A DNA stretch of 64,000 nt from NCBI GenBank assembly GCA_937927685.1, contig CALBSC010000063.1, positions 50,479-114,478 of the forward strand. The letters are read 5' to 3'. Positions 17,493-26,460 of this stretch are shown here, one piece after another (position 1 is the first letter of the stretch; each line of letters starts with the position of its first letter). The notes beneath the pieces were generated by a model. The model was not told where the DNA came from. It worked only from the letters and a program-made list of their open reading frames with translations, and did no database searches. Origin of the DNA: an uncultured Burkholderiales bacterium. Its GTDB lineage: Bacteria; Pseudomonadota; Gammaproteobacteria; Burkholderiales; Burkholderiaceae_C. The translations under genes and the position numbers were made by a program.

Positions 17493-18578
17493 TTAAGCAG
17501 ATGGGGCGGGGGCAACCGACTGGGATGCACCATGGCCGAGCTGTCCCACCACCTCAAACAGGCGACGGATCACGTCGGCCTCCATGTGGCGGGTGATGAA
17601 CACCAAACGGGAATCATGGTCATCGCTGGGCCAGCGGTCCAGTTCGACGGGGGGATGAAACAGGTGCTGCACGCCTTGCACGACCACGGGCTTGCCCTCC
17701 ACGTTCACCACGCCCTTGACACGCAGCAAGTCGGGGCCGCGCATCTGAGTCAGCAAATCCAGCGCGCTGGAGAAGGCGGACCAGGCAAAGGGCTGTTGAA
17801 AGCGCAACGACAGCGTGCGAATGGACGGGTCGTGACGGGCGTTGCGCTCGCCCAGGTAGCGGCCTGCAGGAGCGGCGATGGAAGCCGTGTCTGACAACGA
17901 CTCGCCGAGGAACTGCAAGGTGTGCTCACCAGCCCGTGCTGAGGCCAGGCCCAAGCCGATGAGGGCGCTGGGCGGCAGATCGCCCTGCACAACCAGGCCT
18001 TGCCTGGCCTGTGGGTTGATCTCTGACAGTCGCTGCTGCAAGGACGACAGCGCCTCGGGCGTGGCCAGATCCGACTTGCTGATGAACAACCGGTCGGCCA
18101 CCGCCACCTGCTTGACCGACTCGGGCATGGTGTCCAGTGTCGAGAGGCCGTTGACCGCATCGACCAGCGTCACCAGGCCATCGAGGCGAAACTGAGCCCC
18201 AATCAGCGTGTCGCTGATCAGGGTTTGAATCACCGGTGCCGGATCGGCCAGTCCGGTGGTTTCAACGATCACGCGATCAAAGTCAGCCACCTCGCCGACT
18301 TGGCGACGGGCGAACAGATCGCGCAAGGTCTCTTGCAGATCCGTGCGCACCGAGCAGCAGATGCAGCCATTGGCCAGCAGACTGATGTTTTCCGAGGATT
18401 GGCTGACCAGATCATGGTCGATACCGATCTCCCCCACTTCATTGATCACCACCGCCACCCGGTTCATCTCGGGGTGGCGCACCAGACGCGAGATGAGGGT
18501 GGTCTTGCCGCTGCCGAGAAAGCCCGTGATCAGCGAGACCGGAAGCTTGCCTGCCAGGGGGTCTCGCTGAAAGTTCAT
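17493..18578 (-). CDS. CobW/COG0523-family GTPase (metallochaperone type)
   Basis: A 361-residue G3E GTPase. Walker A is GFLGSGKT (residues 19-26), the metal-binding CICC is at 72-75, ETTGLADP follows, and SKSD replaces the usual NKxD base-recognition motif. A C-terminal CobW_C-like region follows. COG0523 proteins deliver zinc, cobalt or iron to target enzymes, or assist nitrile hydratase maturation. No nitrile hydratase or cobalamin gene is nearby. It starts 17 bases after the LVIVD-protein gene and precedes the Bug gene, so its metal client may be a product of one of these, but that is speculation. Confidence 0.9.
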   Translation of the reverse strand: MNFQRDPLAGKLPVSLITGFLGSGKTTLISRLVRHPEMNRVAVVINEVGEIGIDHDLVSQSSENISLLANGCICCSVRTDLQETLRDLFARRQVGEVADFDRVIVETTGLADPAPVIQTLISDTLIGAQFRLDGLVTLVDAVNGLSTLDTMPESVKQVAVADRLFISKSDLATPEALSSLQQRLSEINPQARQGLVVQGDLPPSALIGLGLASARAGEHTLQFLGESLSDTASIAAPAGRYLGERNARHDPSIRTLSLRFQQPFAWSAFSSALDLLTQMRGPDLLRVKGVVNVEGKPVVVQGVQHLFHPPVELDRWPSDDHDSRLVFITRHMEADVIRRLFEVVGQLGHGASQSVAPAPSA

Positions 18579-18595
18579 GCGGGCTGACGCAAGGC

Positions 18596-19843
18596 TCAGA
18601 GGTTCATTTCCAGCACGTACAGACCGCCGGTGAAGCGGTCCACCGTGTAGACGATGCGCCGATCGTCCACGTACACGTCGTTGAGCTGAATCGCACCGGC
18701 GGGTGACAGCTTCGGTGCGCCAGGCACAAAGTACGCCACCTCCTGCACCTGGTAGGGGTTGGTGGTGTCATACACCCGAACGCCTGCATTGAAGAACGAT
18801 CCGATGATGAGCGTGTCTGACTGGAACGACGTGGGCACGGGCAGGTTCTCGTGCAGGTTGTGGGCGCCAAAGCGGCCACCGCGTTTGGCAAACGCCTCGT
18901 AGGAGGGTGCCGGGAAGGTACCAATGGGCACCGGGTTGGCTTCATTGCGCGCGTCCACCACCCACACGAGTTTGGGCCAGTCGGCGCCATTGTCCTGAAC
19001 ACACTCATCGCTCACGATCCACAGCCCGCGATCAAACAGCGGCAGCACGGTGTGCGTGAAGCCATTGAAGGGCGGCGAGTGGTTCCACTGCGAGACCACC
19101 TTCATGTGGCTCAGGTCGGAGATGTCGAGCACGACCGAGCCGCCGTCGATGTAGCCGATGAAGGCGCGGTCAGGGCGCTGGGGGAACACATTGGTGTTGT
19201 GCGTGCGAAAGCCAGTGTCGAACTGAGCGGGCAGGCGAGCCGGCGGCGGTGCGGCATCGCCCTCACGCGTGCCCGGATACCACCAGCGGCCCACTTCTTG
19301 CGGCTGGCTGGGATTGGCCAGATCAATGACGCGGTAAAACTGATCGTCCAGCGGATTGCGCGGTTGAAAGTCCGGTGCGCCCGAGGACATGTGGACATAA
19401 CGACCATCCACGAACCACACCGCGTGCACACCGCGTGAGTGCGGCCCCGAGCAATCAAAGTGGGAGATCAGACGCGGTGTCTCTGGCTTGCTGATGTCAA
19501 AGATATCAATGCCCGCCGGCTTGATGCCCACCGTGCTGGCCTGGTACGCCACCACCATGGTGTCCCCGACCACGTCGAGCGAGTTGGACCTCAGCTTCAT
19601 GTGTGGCAGATCGGTTTGCACGATCAGCTTGGGGTTGCGCGGGTCGGTGACATCGACGCCTGAGAAATTTTTCGGGGCGGACTCATGAGCCAGCCACATG
19701 ATGCGCCGCCCGTCGGACGTTTGCTGCATGGCCATGCCTTCGCCCAGGCCACCAAAGCCCGCCAACTCGTGGTGGGCCAGCAACTTCATGTTATGCGACA
19801 AGGTTTGATCGGCACGTGAAGCCGGAGAAGGGGCGTGGTGCAT
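18596..19843 (-). CDS. LVIVD-repeat beta-propeller-like protein
   Basis: A protein of about 415 residues built from repeated units of the LVIVD type, visible as GVDVTDPRNPKLIVQTDLP, IDIFDISKPETPRLISHFD, VIDLANPSQPQEVGRWW, VVLDISDLSHMKVVSQW and VYDTTNPYQVQEVAYF. Such repeats are predicted to form a propeller; the family has no assigned enzyme activity. There is no clear signal peptide. The start is uncertain between ATG 19843, an in-frame GTG at 19855 and an ATG at 19792; none has a good ribosome site. It leads a likely operon with CobW and a Bug gene. Confidence 0.8.
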   Translation of the reverse strand: MHHAPSPASRADQTLSHNMKLLAHHELAGFGGLGEGMAMQQTSDGRRIMWLAHESAPKNFSGVDVTDPRNPKLIVQTDLPHMKLRSNSLDVVGDTMVVAYQASTVGIKPAGIDIFDISKPETPRLISHFDCSGPHSRGVHAVWFVDGRYVHMSSGAPDFQPRNPLDDQFYRVIDLANPSQPQEVGRWWYPGTREGDAAPPPARLPAQFDTGFRTHNTNVFPQRPDRAFIGYIDGGSVVLDISDLSHMKVVSQWNHSPPFNGFTHTVLPLFDRGLWIVSDECVQDNGADWPKLVWVVDARNEANPVPIGTFPAPSYEAFAKRGGRFGAHNLHENLPVPTSFQSDTLIIGSFFNAGVRVYDTTNPYQVQEVAYFVPGAPKLSPAGAIQLNDVYVDDRRIVYTVDRFTGGLYVLEMNL

Positions 19844-19867
19844 AAAAAGTGACACTCAAAGTGAAGG

Positions 19868-19890
19868 GCTTTGTTAATATAAGTCAAAAC
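19868..19890. promoter_or_regulatory. AT-rich candidate promoter patch in a divergent intergenic region
   Basis: The 127 bases between the divergent LVIVD gene and the Bug gene at 19971 contain an unusually AT-rich run (GCTTTGTTAATATAAG at its core) in otherwise GC-rich DNA. TATATT on the minus strand or TATAAG on the plus strand could serve as a -10 box, but I find no good -35 at the right spacing. Confidence 0.3.
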
Positions 19891-19970
19891 CAGAATGTGC
19901 CGCGTCAGTCACGTGCAGATCTGACGCGAGCGAGACCACTGCCTCTGAACACATTGACACAGGAGACCAC

Positions 19971-20972
19971 ATGACGACGCGCGCAATCTCTTCCCCCCTG
20001 CTGTGGCGGATCGCCCTGACAACACTGCTCGCGGGGTGGCTCGCGATATGGGGCGCGGGACAGGCACTGGCACAAGCTTTCCCCAACCGGCCTGTGCGAC
20101 TCATCGTCACGTACCCGCCGGGTGGCAGTTCCGACTTGATGGCCCGCATCATGGGTCAAAAAATGAGCGAGGTCTGGGGCCAACCGGTCATCATTGAAAG
20201 CAAGCCTGGTGCGGCCGGCTCAATCGGAATGGAGTATTCCGCTCGCCAACCGGCCGATGGCTACACCTTTGTGGTGGGCAACCTGGGCCCGGCGGGCGTC
20301 AACCCCTTGTTGACCAAGCTCCCCTACAGCATGGAGCGCGACTTCATCGCGGTGGCGCTCACGGCGGTCGGCCCCAACATCCTGGTGGTGCCGGCCGCAT
20401 CGCCCCACAAAACCCTGAACGATTTGCTGACCGCAGCACGCACCAAGCCGAATTCGCTGAGCTTTGGCACCAGTGGCCCGGGAAGCATGTCACACCTGGC
20501 GGGCGAGATGATCATGCGGCAAGCCGGGATCAAGATGATCGGCGTTCCCTACAAGGGCGGCGGTCAGGCGGTGAACGACTTGATCGCCGGGCAGATCGAC
20601 CTGGTAGTCTCCGACGCCTTGCCGGTCACCCAGCATATTCGCACCGGGCGACTGCGTGCGCTGGCCATCACCAGTGCCAAACGCTCGCCCATGACGCCCG
20701 AGATTCCAACCTTCGCCGAGGCCGGTCTGGAGGGGCTGGTCGCCAACAACTGGTGGGGCGTGTTTCTGCCCACGGGCACCCCCAAGGCTGTGGTCGACAG
20801 CTACATCGACGTGCTGAACAAAATCATGGTCAACCCCGATTTGAAAGAGCGCTTTGCCGGTCTGGGGGTCGAGGCCACCATGAGCACCTCGGCCGAGTTT
20901 CGCCAGTTCCTCGCAGCCGAGCAGGCCAAGTACACCAAGCTGATCGCTGACAACAACATCAAGGCCGAGTGA
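19971..20972 (+). CDS. TctC/Bug-family substrate-binding protein (Bug 3 of 9)
   Basis: A 333-residue exported Bug receptor. The signal peptide has a hydrophobic core ending ALAQ, followed by AFPNRPVRLIVTYPPGGSSD and VIIESKPGAAGSIGMEYS. AGGAGA sits six bases before the ATG. It is alone on the plus strand between minus-strand genes and converges on a second Bug gene at 21019, with 46 bases between their stops. The two neighbours differ clearly in sequence, so they are not a recent duplication. Confidence 0.93.
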   Translation: MTTRAISSPLLWRIALTTLLAGWLAIWGAGQALAQAFPNRPVRLIVTYPPGGSSDLMARIMGQKMSEVWGQPVIIESKPGAAGSIGMEYSARQPADGYTFVVGNLGPAGVNPLLTKLPYSMERDFIAVALTAVGPNILVVPAASPHKTLNDLLTAARTKPNSLSFGTSGPGSMSHLAGEMIMRQAGIKMIGVPYKGGGQAVNDLIAGQIDLVVSDALPVTQHIRTGRLRALAITSAKRSPMTPEIPTFAEAGLEGLVANNWWGVFLPTGTPKAVVDSYIDVLNKIMVNPDLKERFAGLGVEATMSTSAEFRQFLAAEQAKYTKLIADNNIKAE

Positions 20973-21018
20973 CGTCTGTCCGGGGAGCTTCGCGGCTCGC
21001 CTGGCAGTAGACGCCTTT

Positions 21019-22011
21019 TCAGTCGGCGCGAATGCCAGCTTGCCGAAACAGGGCCTCGTAGCGCGCCAATTGCTGTCCCAGCGTGGTGCTCAGCTCCTCG
21101 GGGCTGGCGCCGCGTGGCGTGAGCCCCTGGGCCATGAGCTGTTCGCGCACGCTGGTGTCCCCCAGCGCCTTGACCACCTCCTGGTGCAGGCGCTGGACAA
21201 TTCCCCGCGGTGTGCCCGCCGGTGCCATCAGCGCAAACCACGAATTGAACTCATACCCACTCAAGCCGGATTCCGAGACGGTGGGCACATCGGGAAACTG
21301 GGCCAGCCGTCGCGGCGTGCACACGGCGATCAACTTCAGGCGGTTGGCCTTGACCAGGGAATGCACCGTCGCAATTCCCTGGAACGCGGCCTGCACTTCG
21401 TGGCCGGCCACCCCCACGGCAGCCTGCGTCGCCCCCTTGTAAGGAACGTGGGTGAGTTGTACCCCCGCCTGGTTGGCAAACAAGGCCATTGCGATGTGCT
21501 GCGGGCTGCCGTTGCCTCCCGAGCCGTAATTCACGCGCCCGGGTGATTGGCGCGCTGCGGCAATGAATTCCGTCACGTTGGAGATCGGGGAGTCCGCCGG
21601 CACGACCAGCCCCCACTCGACCGTGGCCACCAGCGAAATCGGCGCAAAGTCGCGCACGATGTCCCAGGGCAGCTTGGGGTTCAGGTTGGGCAGCATGGTC
21701 ATGATGCTGTCGTTGAACCCGCCCAGGGTATAGCCATCCGGTGCCGATTTGGCGACCCGATCGGTACCGATCACGCCCGAGGCCCCGGCCAGGTTTTCGA
21801 TGGCCACAGCGCCCTGGGTGTTGAGAGCCACCTTCTGCATCACGATCCGCGCCGCATTGTCCACCGCACTGCCAGCCGCCAAGGGCACGATCAGTTTGAT
21901 GGGCTTGGTGGGATAGCCCGCTTGGGCTTGGGCGGGCAAGGCGCCCACCACAGCACCCAGGGACACCAGCCCTTGCGAGGCGGACATCAACAACCAGTGG
22001 CGTCGTTGCAT
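21019..22011 (-). CDS. TctC/Bug-family substrate-binding protein (Bug 4 of 9)
   Basis: A 330-residue Bug receptor. I start it at the ATG MQRRHWLLMS, which has AGGAG seven bases upstream and gives a twin-arginine-like leader ending AQAQ; an in-frame TTG lies six codons earlier (22029). GYPTKPIKLIVPLAAGSAVD and VAIENLAGASGVIGTD are the family signatures. It is the last gene of an apparent operon racemase, Ldh-family dehydrogenase, Bug, with 26 bases after the dehydrogenase stop, so the ligand is probably the hydroxy acid those enzymes use. Confidence 0.92.
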   Translation of the reverse strand: MQRRHWLLMSASQGLVSLGAVVGALPAQAQAGYPTKPIKLIVPLAAGSAVDNAARIVMQKVALNTQGAVAIENLAGASGVIGTDRVAKSAPDGYTLGGFNDSIMTMLPNLNPKLPWDIVRDFAPISLVATVEWGLVVPADSPISNVTEFIAAARQSPGRVNYGSGGNGSPQHIAMALFANQAGVQLTHVPYKGATQAAVGVAGHEVQAAFQGIATVHSLVKANRLKLIAVCTPRRLAQFPDVPTVSESGLSGYEFNSWFALMAPAGTPRGIVQRLHQEVVKALGDTSVREQLMAQGLTPRGASPEELSTTLGQQLARYEALFRQAGIRAD

Positions 22012-22037
22012 GGAGGCGCTCCTGTTCAAGAGGGGGG

Positions 22038-23102
22038 TCAGGGGGCCGTGGCCGACAAGGTCGGAACGTCCAGTTGTTCGGACAAGCGGTCCAGCGTTTG
22101 CATGAGCGCAGCCGGGATAGGAATGCCCTCATGCAGGTAGGTGGCGCGGCGGGCATGGCTTTGCTCGCCGGGCAGCCAGATGCGGTCCACCCCCGGAATG
22201 CGCTCGCTGTTGCGAATGTCCCGGATCAGGACATCCACCTGTTGCTTGAAATGGGACACCTCGCCAAAGGCGGCGGGATCGATGATGGCAATCGCCTGTC
22301 CGGTGTCTGTCACGCTGTGCGCGTCCTGGTTGAAGTCGATCACCTCCTTGCCCATGGCGGCACCATTCAGCGTACCCGCGAGCAGGCCCACCACCAGGGC
22401 CAGGCCATAACCCTTGTAGCCGCCAATGGGCAGCAGAAAACCCTCTTCGCTGCGCTGGGGGTCCAGCAGGGGCTGACCGAGTCGGTCCATCATCCAGCCC
22501 TCAGGCATCATCTCGCCGCGTTGCGCCTTGGCCTTGACCTTGCCATAGGCTGCCACGGTGGTGGCCATGTCCAGCACGATCGGGGTTTCCTCGCCCGCCG
22601 GGATGGCCGCAGCGATCGGGTTGGTTGAGAGCAACATGCTGAGCCCTCCCCAGGGCGGCAGGTGGTTGGCATTGCCCACCGCGAAATACAGCCCGATCAT
22701 GTCGTGCTCCAGCGCCATGCGCGCATAGAGGGAGGCGGGTCCAGCGTGGTTGCTGAAGTGGCTGCCCACCCAGGCCATGCCGCTGTGGCGTGCCTTGCTG
22801 ATGGCCAGCTCGGCCGCACGCTTCATCACCAGATGGCCCATGCCGTTGTCCCCGTGGATCAGGGCGGTGGCGGCGCGCTCCTGCTCGACGCGTATGTTGG
22901 GGCGGGTATTCACCCCGCCAGCCAGAATGCGCTTGCAGTACTGGGGCAGGCGAATCACGCCGTGGCCATCCGAGCCTTGCAGGTCGGCCTCTGCCATGAG
23001 CTGTGCCACGGTGTGGGCGTCGGCTGCGGGCAAGCCGACGGCCTGCAGGGTGGTGGTCATGTAGCGTTCGAGTTGTCGAACGTGAACGGTGGAGTTAGGC
23101 AT
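22038..23102 (-). CDS. Ldh-family NAD(P)-dependent oxidoreductase (malate/L-lactate dehydrogenase type)
   Basis: A 354-residue member of the Ldh/YiaK/ureidoglycolate dehydrogenase family, which is unrelated to classical lactate dehydrogenase. Typical segments are SDGHGVIRLPQY near residue 35, SNHAGPASLYARMALEHD, LLSTNPIAAAIP, and GYKGYGLALVVGLLAG near 230. The family reduces 2-oxo acids or oxidises 2-hydroxy acids and sulfolactate. The start overlaps the end of the racemase gene by eight bases. With racemase upstream and Bug downstream, it belongs to a small 2-hydroxy-acid or amino-acid utilisation unit. A second family member is at 39105. Confidence 0.9.
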   Translation of the reverse strand: MPNSTVHVRQLERYMTTTLQAVGLPAADAHTVAQLMAEADLQGSDGHGVIRLPQYCKRILAGGVNTRPNIRVEQERAATALIHGDNGMGHLVMKRAAELAISKARHSGMAWVGSHFSNHAGPASLYARMALEHDMIGLYFAVGNANHLPPWGGLSMLLSTNPIAAAIPAGEETPIVLDMATTVAAYGKVKAKAQRGEMMPEGWMMDRLGQPLLDPQRSEEGFLLPIGGYKGYGLALVVGLLAGTLNGAAMGKEVIDFNQDAHSVTDTGQAIAIIDPAAFGEVSHFKQQVDVLIRDIRNSERIPGVDRIWLPGEQSHARRATYLHEGIPIPAALMQTLDRLSEQLDVPTLSATAP

Positions 23103-23772
23103 GGGTCAACTGGTTGCGAAGCGCCAGGATGGCGCAGTCGGGGCTGGAGAGAACGGGCGTCGAGGTGCTCAGCTGGGCCAGGGCTTGCGCGGCAGCCATC
23201 GAGAATTGGGCCAGCAGGATCACGTCGCAGTTCGGCAACTGTGCCACGGCGCGAGCCACTTTGTTGTGGTGCGCCTGCGCCTGGCCTTGCGCCAGATCGC
23301 TCATGGCCTCGGGGACGAAGCAGCCGGTGACCTCGGCCTGCACCTCGCGTGAGCGAGCCAGGTCCATGAATTCCTCCCGCATGGAGGCAATGGACGCTTC
23401 AAACGTGGCCACCAGGCCTACGCGCAGAGGACGCCCGGCTTGCGCCATGGCCAGCGCCTGCTCGAACATGGCCTCATTCGGTTTGAGGGTGGGCAGTCCG
23501 GTTGCCTGCGCGGCGGCTTCAATGGCAGGTCCAAAAGCCGAACAGGTGAACAGGATGCCTTGTGCGCCAGCCGCCTGGCAATAGCGGGCCAGGGTGACAA
23601 AGCGCTGCACCATGGCGGGCGTCAAATGGCCGTCGCGCACGCGGTCTTGCGACAGCGAATCGTCCAGCAGGTGCTGGCACTGAGCCTCTGGCCAGTGCCG
23701 CACGATGACGTCCTTGATGGGGTCGATGGCCAGCGGCGTGGCATGAATCAAAGCAATGCGCGTGGGGGTCAT
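23095..23772 (-). CDS. Aspartate/glutamate/hydantoin racemase-family protein
   Basis: A 225-residue protein with the two-cysteine arrangement of cofactor-independent racemases: LFTCSAFGPAIEAA in the middle and SSPDCAILALR near the C-terminus. The fold is that of aspartate/glutamate racemase, hydantoin racemase and arylmalonate decarboxylase. It overlaps the Ldh-family dehydrogenase by eight bases and is the first gene of its operon. A perfect hairpin separates it from the amidohydrolase gene upstream on this strand. It could epimerise the substrate of the dehydrogenase. Confidence 0.85.
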   Translation of the reverse strand: MTPTRIALIHATPLAIDPIKDVIVRHWPEAQCQHLLDDSLSQDRVRDGHLTPAMVQRFVTLARYCQAAGAQGILFTCSAFGPAIEAAAQATGLPTLKPNEAMFEQALAMAQAGRPLRVGLVATFEASIASMREEFMDLARSREVQAEVTGCFVPEAMSDLAQGQAQAHHNKVARAVAQLPNCDVILLAQFSMAAAQALAQLSTSTPVLSSPDCAILALRNQLTHA

Positions 23773-23798
23773 GAAGGGGGTCCCTCTTCAAAGCGAAA

Positions 23799-23830
23799 GG
23801 CTGCGGAACCAATGCATTGGCACCGCAGCC
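23799..23830 (-). terminator. Nested palindromic hairpin, probable terminator
   Basis: GGCTGCGG and CCGCAGCC pair as an eight-base stem around an inner perfect palindrome, CCAATGCATTGG, at 23809-23820. On the minus strand it is followed by TTTCGCTTTG. It lies 18 bases after the amidohydrolase stop and before the racemase start, so it probably ends the monooxygenase/amidohydrolase message. Confidence 0.6.
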
Positions 23831-23848
23831 CAGGGGTTCAGCGTCCGA

Positions 23849-25057
23849 TCAGAAGTTCAACAAACGGCGCGCGTTCAGGCCTTCGATCTGGCGGCGCTGC
23901 ACATCGGTGAGGCCCTTGACCCCGGCGATGAGCTTGCGGGGATGGTCCTCTCCCATGTCGTAGGGGTAGTCCGTGCCCAGCAGCACGTGGTTGGCGCCGT
24001 AGCGGTCGATCAACTGCTTGAGCATGCGCGGGTCAAAGGTGATGCTGTCGAAGTACACCTTTTCCAGATAGCTGGAAGGGCGCTTGCTGATGACGGTCCG
24101 GGTGTCAGGACGCGCACGCCAGGCATGGTCCATGCGGGCCCAGTAGTGCGCGAGAAATCCGCCGCCGTGCGCCGCGATGAATTTGATCTTCGGGTGGCGC
24201 TCGATCACGCCGTCGAAAATCAGGTGGCTCAGCGCCACGGTGGTCTCCAGCGGATTGCCGATCACATTGTTGAAGTAGTGGTTGGTCAGGCGATCGGCCT
24301 GCGTGTAACCCAGGGGGTGCATGAACACCACCACGCCCAGCTCATTGGCCTTGGCAAAGAATTTTTCCAGCCCCAAACGCGGGTCGGTGAGGTTCATGCC
24401 ATTGACGTTGGTGTTGATCTCCACGCCGCGCAAACCGAGTTTTTTGACTGCGTATTCCAGCTCACGCACGGCGAGCTTGGGGTTTTGCAAGGGCACCGAG
24501 CCCATGCCGATGAACCGGTCCGGGTGCAGGCTCACCAGGTTGGCAATGCCTTCGTTCACTTCACGCGCCAGTTCGGCCCCGTAGTCCGGTTCGGTGAAAT
24601 AGAAGTAGTGATAGGGGGCCGGGCACACCGCCTGGATATCCACGCCCATGCGGTCCATGTCGCGAAGACGCTCGTCGATGCCGGTGAGCTTGGGCGCACG
24701 GTCGCGCATTTGCGCGACGTTGGTGCGGTTGGTCAACTCATTGGCAAAGATGACGGTGGGGTCGTATTGAGCCGCATTGAGGTGTGCCGTCTTGCGGTTG
24801 ACTTCCGGATTGAGGTAGTGGCAGTGGATGTCCACCACCTTGAATTTGCCTTTGGCGTTGCGGACCACCTGCTGGGTGGCGGGACGCTTGGCCGGCGCTT
24901 TTTTGGCGGTGACCGCTTTGGTGCGGGCGGCCTTCTCAATCGCCTTGAGTGTGCTGGCGCCGGCGCGCTTTTCCGCCGATCGTGTCAGGGAGGTGAAGGG
25001 CTCGAAGCCATGGCCATGGCTGTCATCCTGGCAGCCGGCAGTGCAAGTAAAAAACAT
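23849..25057 (-). CDS. Amidohydrolase_2-family hydrolase/decarboxylase with Cys/His-rich N-terminal tail
   Basis: A 402-residue protein. The catalytic part, from about residue 73, is an ACMSD/resorcylate-decarboxylase-type TIM barrel: VVDIHCHYLN (His78, His80), FMHPLG, FIAAHGGG and LLGTDYPYD give the metal-binding His and Asp residues. The first 72 residues are unusual. MFFTCTAGCQDDSHGHG holds two Cys and two His that could bind a metal, followed by a Lys/Ala-rich linker. Such enzymes hydrolyse or decarboxylate aromatic acids. It follows the luciferase-like monooxygenase by nine bases, so the two probably act in sequence. Confidence 0.87.
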   Translation of the reverse strand: MFFTCTAGCQDDSHGHGFEPFTSLTRSAEKRAGASTLKAIEKAARTKAVTAKKAPAKRPATQQVVRNAKGKFKVVDIHCHYLNPEVNRKTAHLNAAQYDPTVIFANELTNRTNVAQMRDRAPKLTGIDERLRDMDRMGVDIQAVCPAPYHYFYFTEPDYGAELAREVNEGIANLVSLHPDRFIGMGSVPLQNPKLAVRELEYAVKKLGLRGVEINTNVNGMNLTDPRLGLEKFFAKANELGVVVFMHPLGYTQADRLTNHYFNNVIGNPLETTVALSHLIFDGVIERHPKIKFIAAHGGGFLAHYWARMDHAWRARPDTRTVISKRPSSYLEKVYFDSITFDPRMLKQLIDRYGANHVLLGTDYPYDMGEDHPRKLIAGVKGLTDVQRRQIEGLNARRLLNF

Positions 25058-25066
25058 AGAACTTCT

Positions 25067-26221
25067 TCAGGTTTTGCAAAGGGGTTGAGGGGTGTTCTGA
25101 CAGGCGCTGCAACGGTCCAGGCGGGAATGGCCCAGGGCCTTGTTGACGCGGGGCATGACTTCCTCGGCCATCAGCACCATGGAGCGACGCGCCAGCACCG
25201 GGTCGGCCCAGTCGAGACCCGCGTACACCAACTCGCCAAAGTCGCCCACCTTTTCGTGCAAGGCCAGGATGCTGTCCACCACCTCGTTCACGCCACCGGC
25301 GATCACCAGGTTGTCCAGGATTTCGTCCAGCGGCACCGGATTTTCCGGCGTCTTGCCGTCCATGCTGAACACGGCATCGCGCTTACCCTTGCGCAGCTTG
25401 TGATACAGGTTGCGGTAATAAAAGCGATAGGGGCTTTGCTCCGAGCTGCGACCGTAATCCTTGGCCACCTTGTCGTCATCGGCCACCATGATGGTGCGCG
25501 CCACACGCCAGTCGGACGGACAGGCTTTTTTGCCCACGTTGGCCTTGCCCTGGACGTAGTTGTCCCAGTGTGACTTGATCCACTTGTCGTACAGGAAGTT
25601 GGCTGACAGGGGGTGGAAGTCCTTTTCGCCCATGGCGATCACACCCTTGGAGAACGGCGCCACCACCGTGCCCACGATTTCAGGGCGCGGGTTCTGGTAG
25701 GGCTTGTACATCATGCCGGTGTTGGTCACCTCGTCATAGGTGAGTTTGGTCGACACCTTGAACCGGTTATCGGGCAGGTCGATGTCAAACGGGGCCTTGG
25801 ATTCCCAGATCTTGAGAATGACCTCGATGGACTCGGCGAACATCTTGTTGCGGTCTTCGTGGAAGATGCCCAGCGCCTCTGCATCCGAGGGCAAGGCACC
25901 GGGGCTCACGCCCAGGATGAAACGCCCTTGCGCAATGTGGTCAAACATGGCGGCATGACACGCCACCAGCACCGGGTGCAGGTGCGATAGGTTGGTGGTG
26001 CCGGTGCCCAGCTTGATGTTCTTGGTGGAATGAATCAGGGTGGCCTGGAACATCATGCTGCTCGTGATGTTTTCCACCAGATCGGTCAGGTGCTCGCCCA
26101 CGAAGGCGTCGTAGTAGCCGAGCTGATCCGCCAGGATGATGATCTCGCGGTCTTCGCGCAAGGTCTCGGTGGGGTTGCGGGAAGCCGGATGCACCGGCAT
26201 GGTGAAGTAACCAAGTCTCAT
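25067..26221 (-). CDS. Luciferase-like (LLM) flavin-dependent monooxygenase, limonene-monooxygenase-like
   Basis: A 384-residue bacterial-luciferase-family oxygenase. MRLGYFTMPVHP, then ADQLGYYDAFVGEHLTD and GRFILGVSPGALPSDAEALG, are the barrel segments that bind reduced FMN, and the sequence recalls proteins annotated as limonene 1,2-monooxygenase. The C-terminus ends in an extra Cys-rich tail, RCSACQNTPQPLCKT. A separate flavin reductase would be needed and is not encoded here. I see no good ribosome site, so the leader may be short. It heads a two-gene operon with the amidohydrolase and is divergent from the Liv operon at 26461. Confidence 0.86.
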   Translation of the reverse strand: MRLGYFTMPVHPASRNPTETLREDREIIILADQLGYYDAFVGEHLTDLVENITSSMMFQATLIHSTKNIKLGTGTTNLSHLHPVLVACHAAMFDHIAQGRFILGVSPGALPSDAEALGIFHEDRNKMFAESIEVILKIWESKAPFDIDLPDNRFKVSTKLTYDEVTNTGMMYKPYQNPRPEIVGTVVAPFSKGVIAMGEKDFHPLSANFLYDKWIKSHWDNYVQGKANVGKKACPSDWRVARTIMVADDDKVAKDYGRSSEQSPYRFYYRNLYHKLRKGKRDAVFSMDGKTPENPVPLDEILDNLVIAGGVNEVVDSILALHEKVGDFGELVYAGLDWADPVLARRSMVLMAEEVMPRVNKALGHSRLDRCSACQNTPQPLCKT

Positions 26222-26460
26222 GTTGGGTTATCCAGAATAAAAGCGGCACACACAAAAACAATTCACACAAGCACCGCGGCACTTTAGGGGAAATTGCATG
26301 CCCGGACAAGCACGACGGAATCAGTCGACTATAGGGCGGGATCCCGCCTGTCACCTGGGGCTCACCTGTCTAGGGTTGTTCAACTTGCGAGGCGCGGACC
26401 TTTTGGTTAGTGTCGCGAATTGCTGACTTGCAACCGATCAATCACCCCCAGGAGATTCTG

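Noticed and set aside
23756..25573. A 605-codon open frame on the plus strand
   Set aside because: It is antisense to the amidohydrolase and monooxygenase, both well supported. Its composition (rich in His, Gly, Gln) is that of an antisense shadow.
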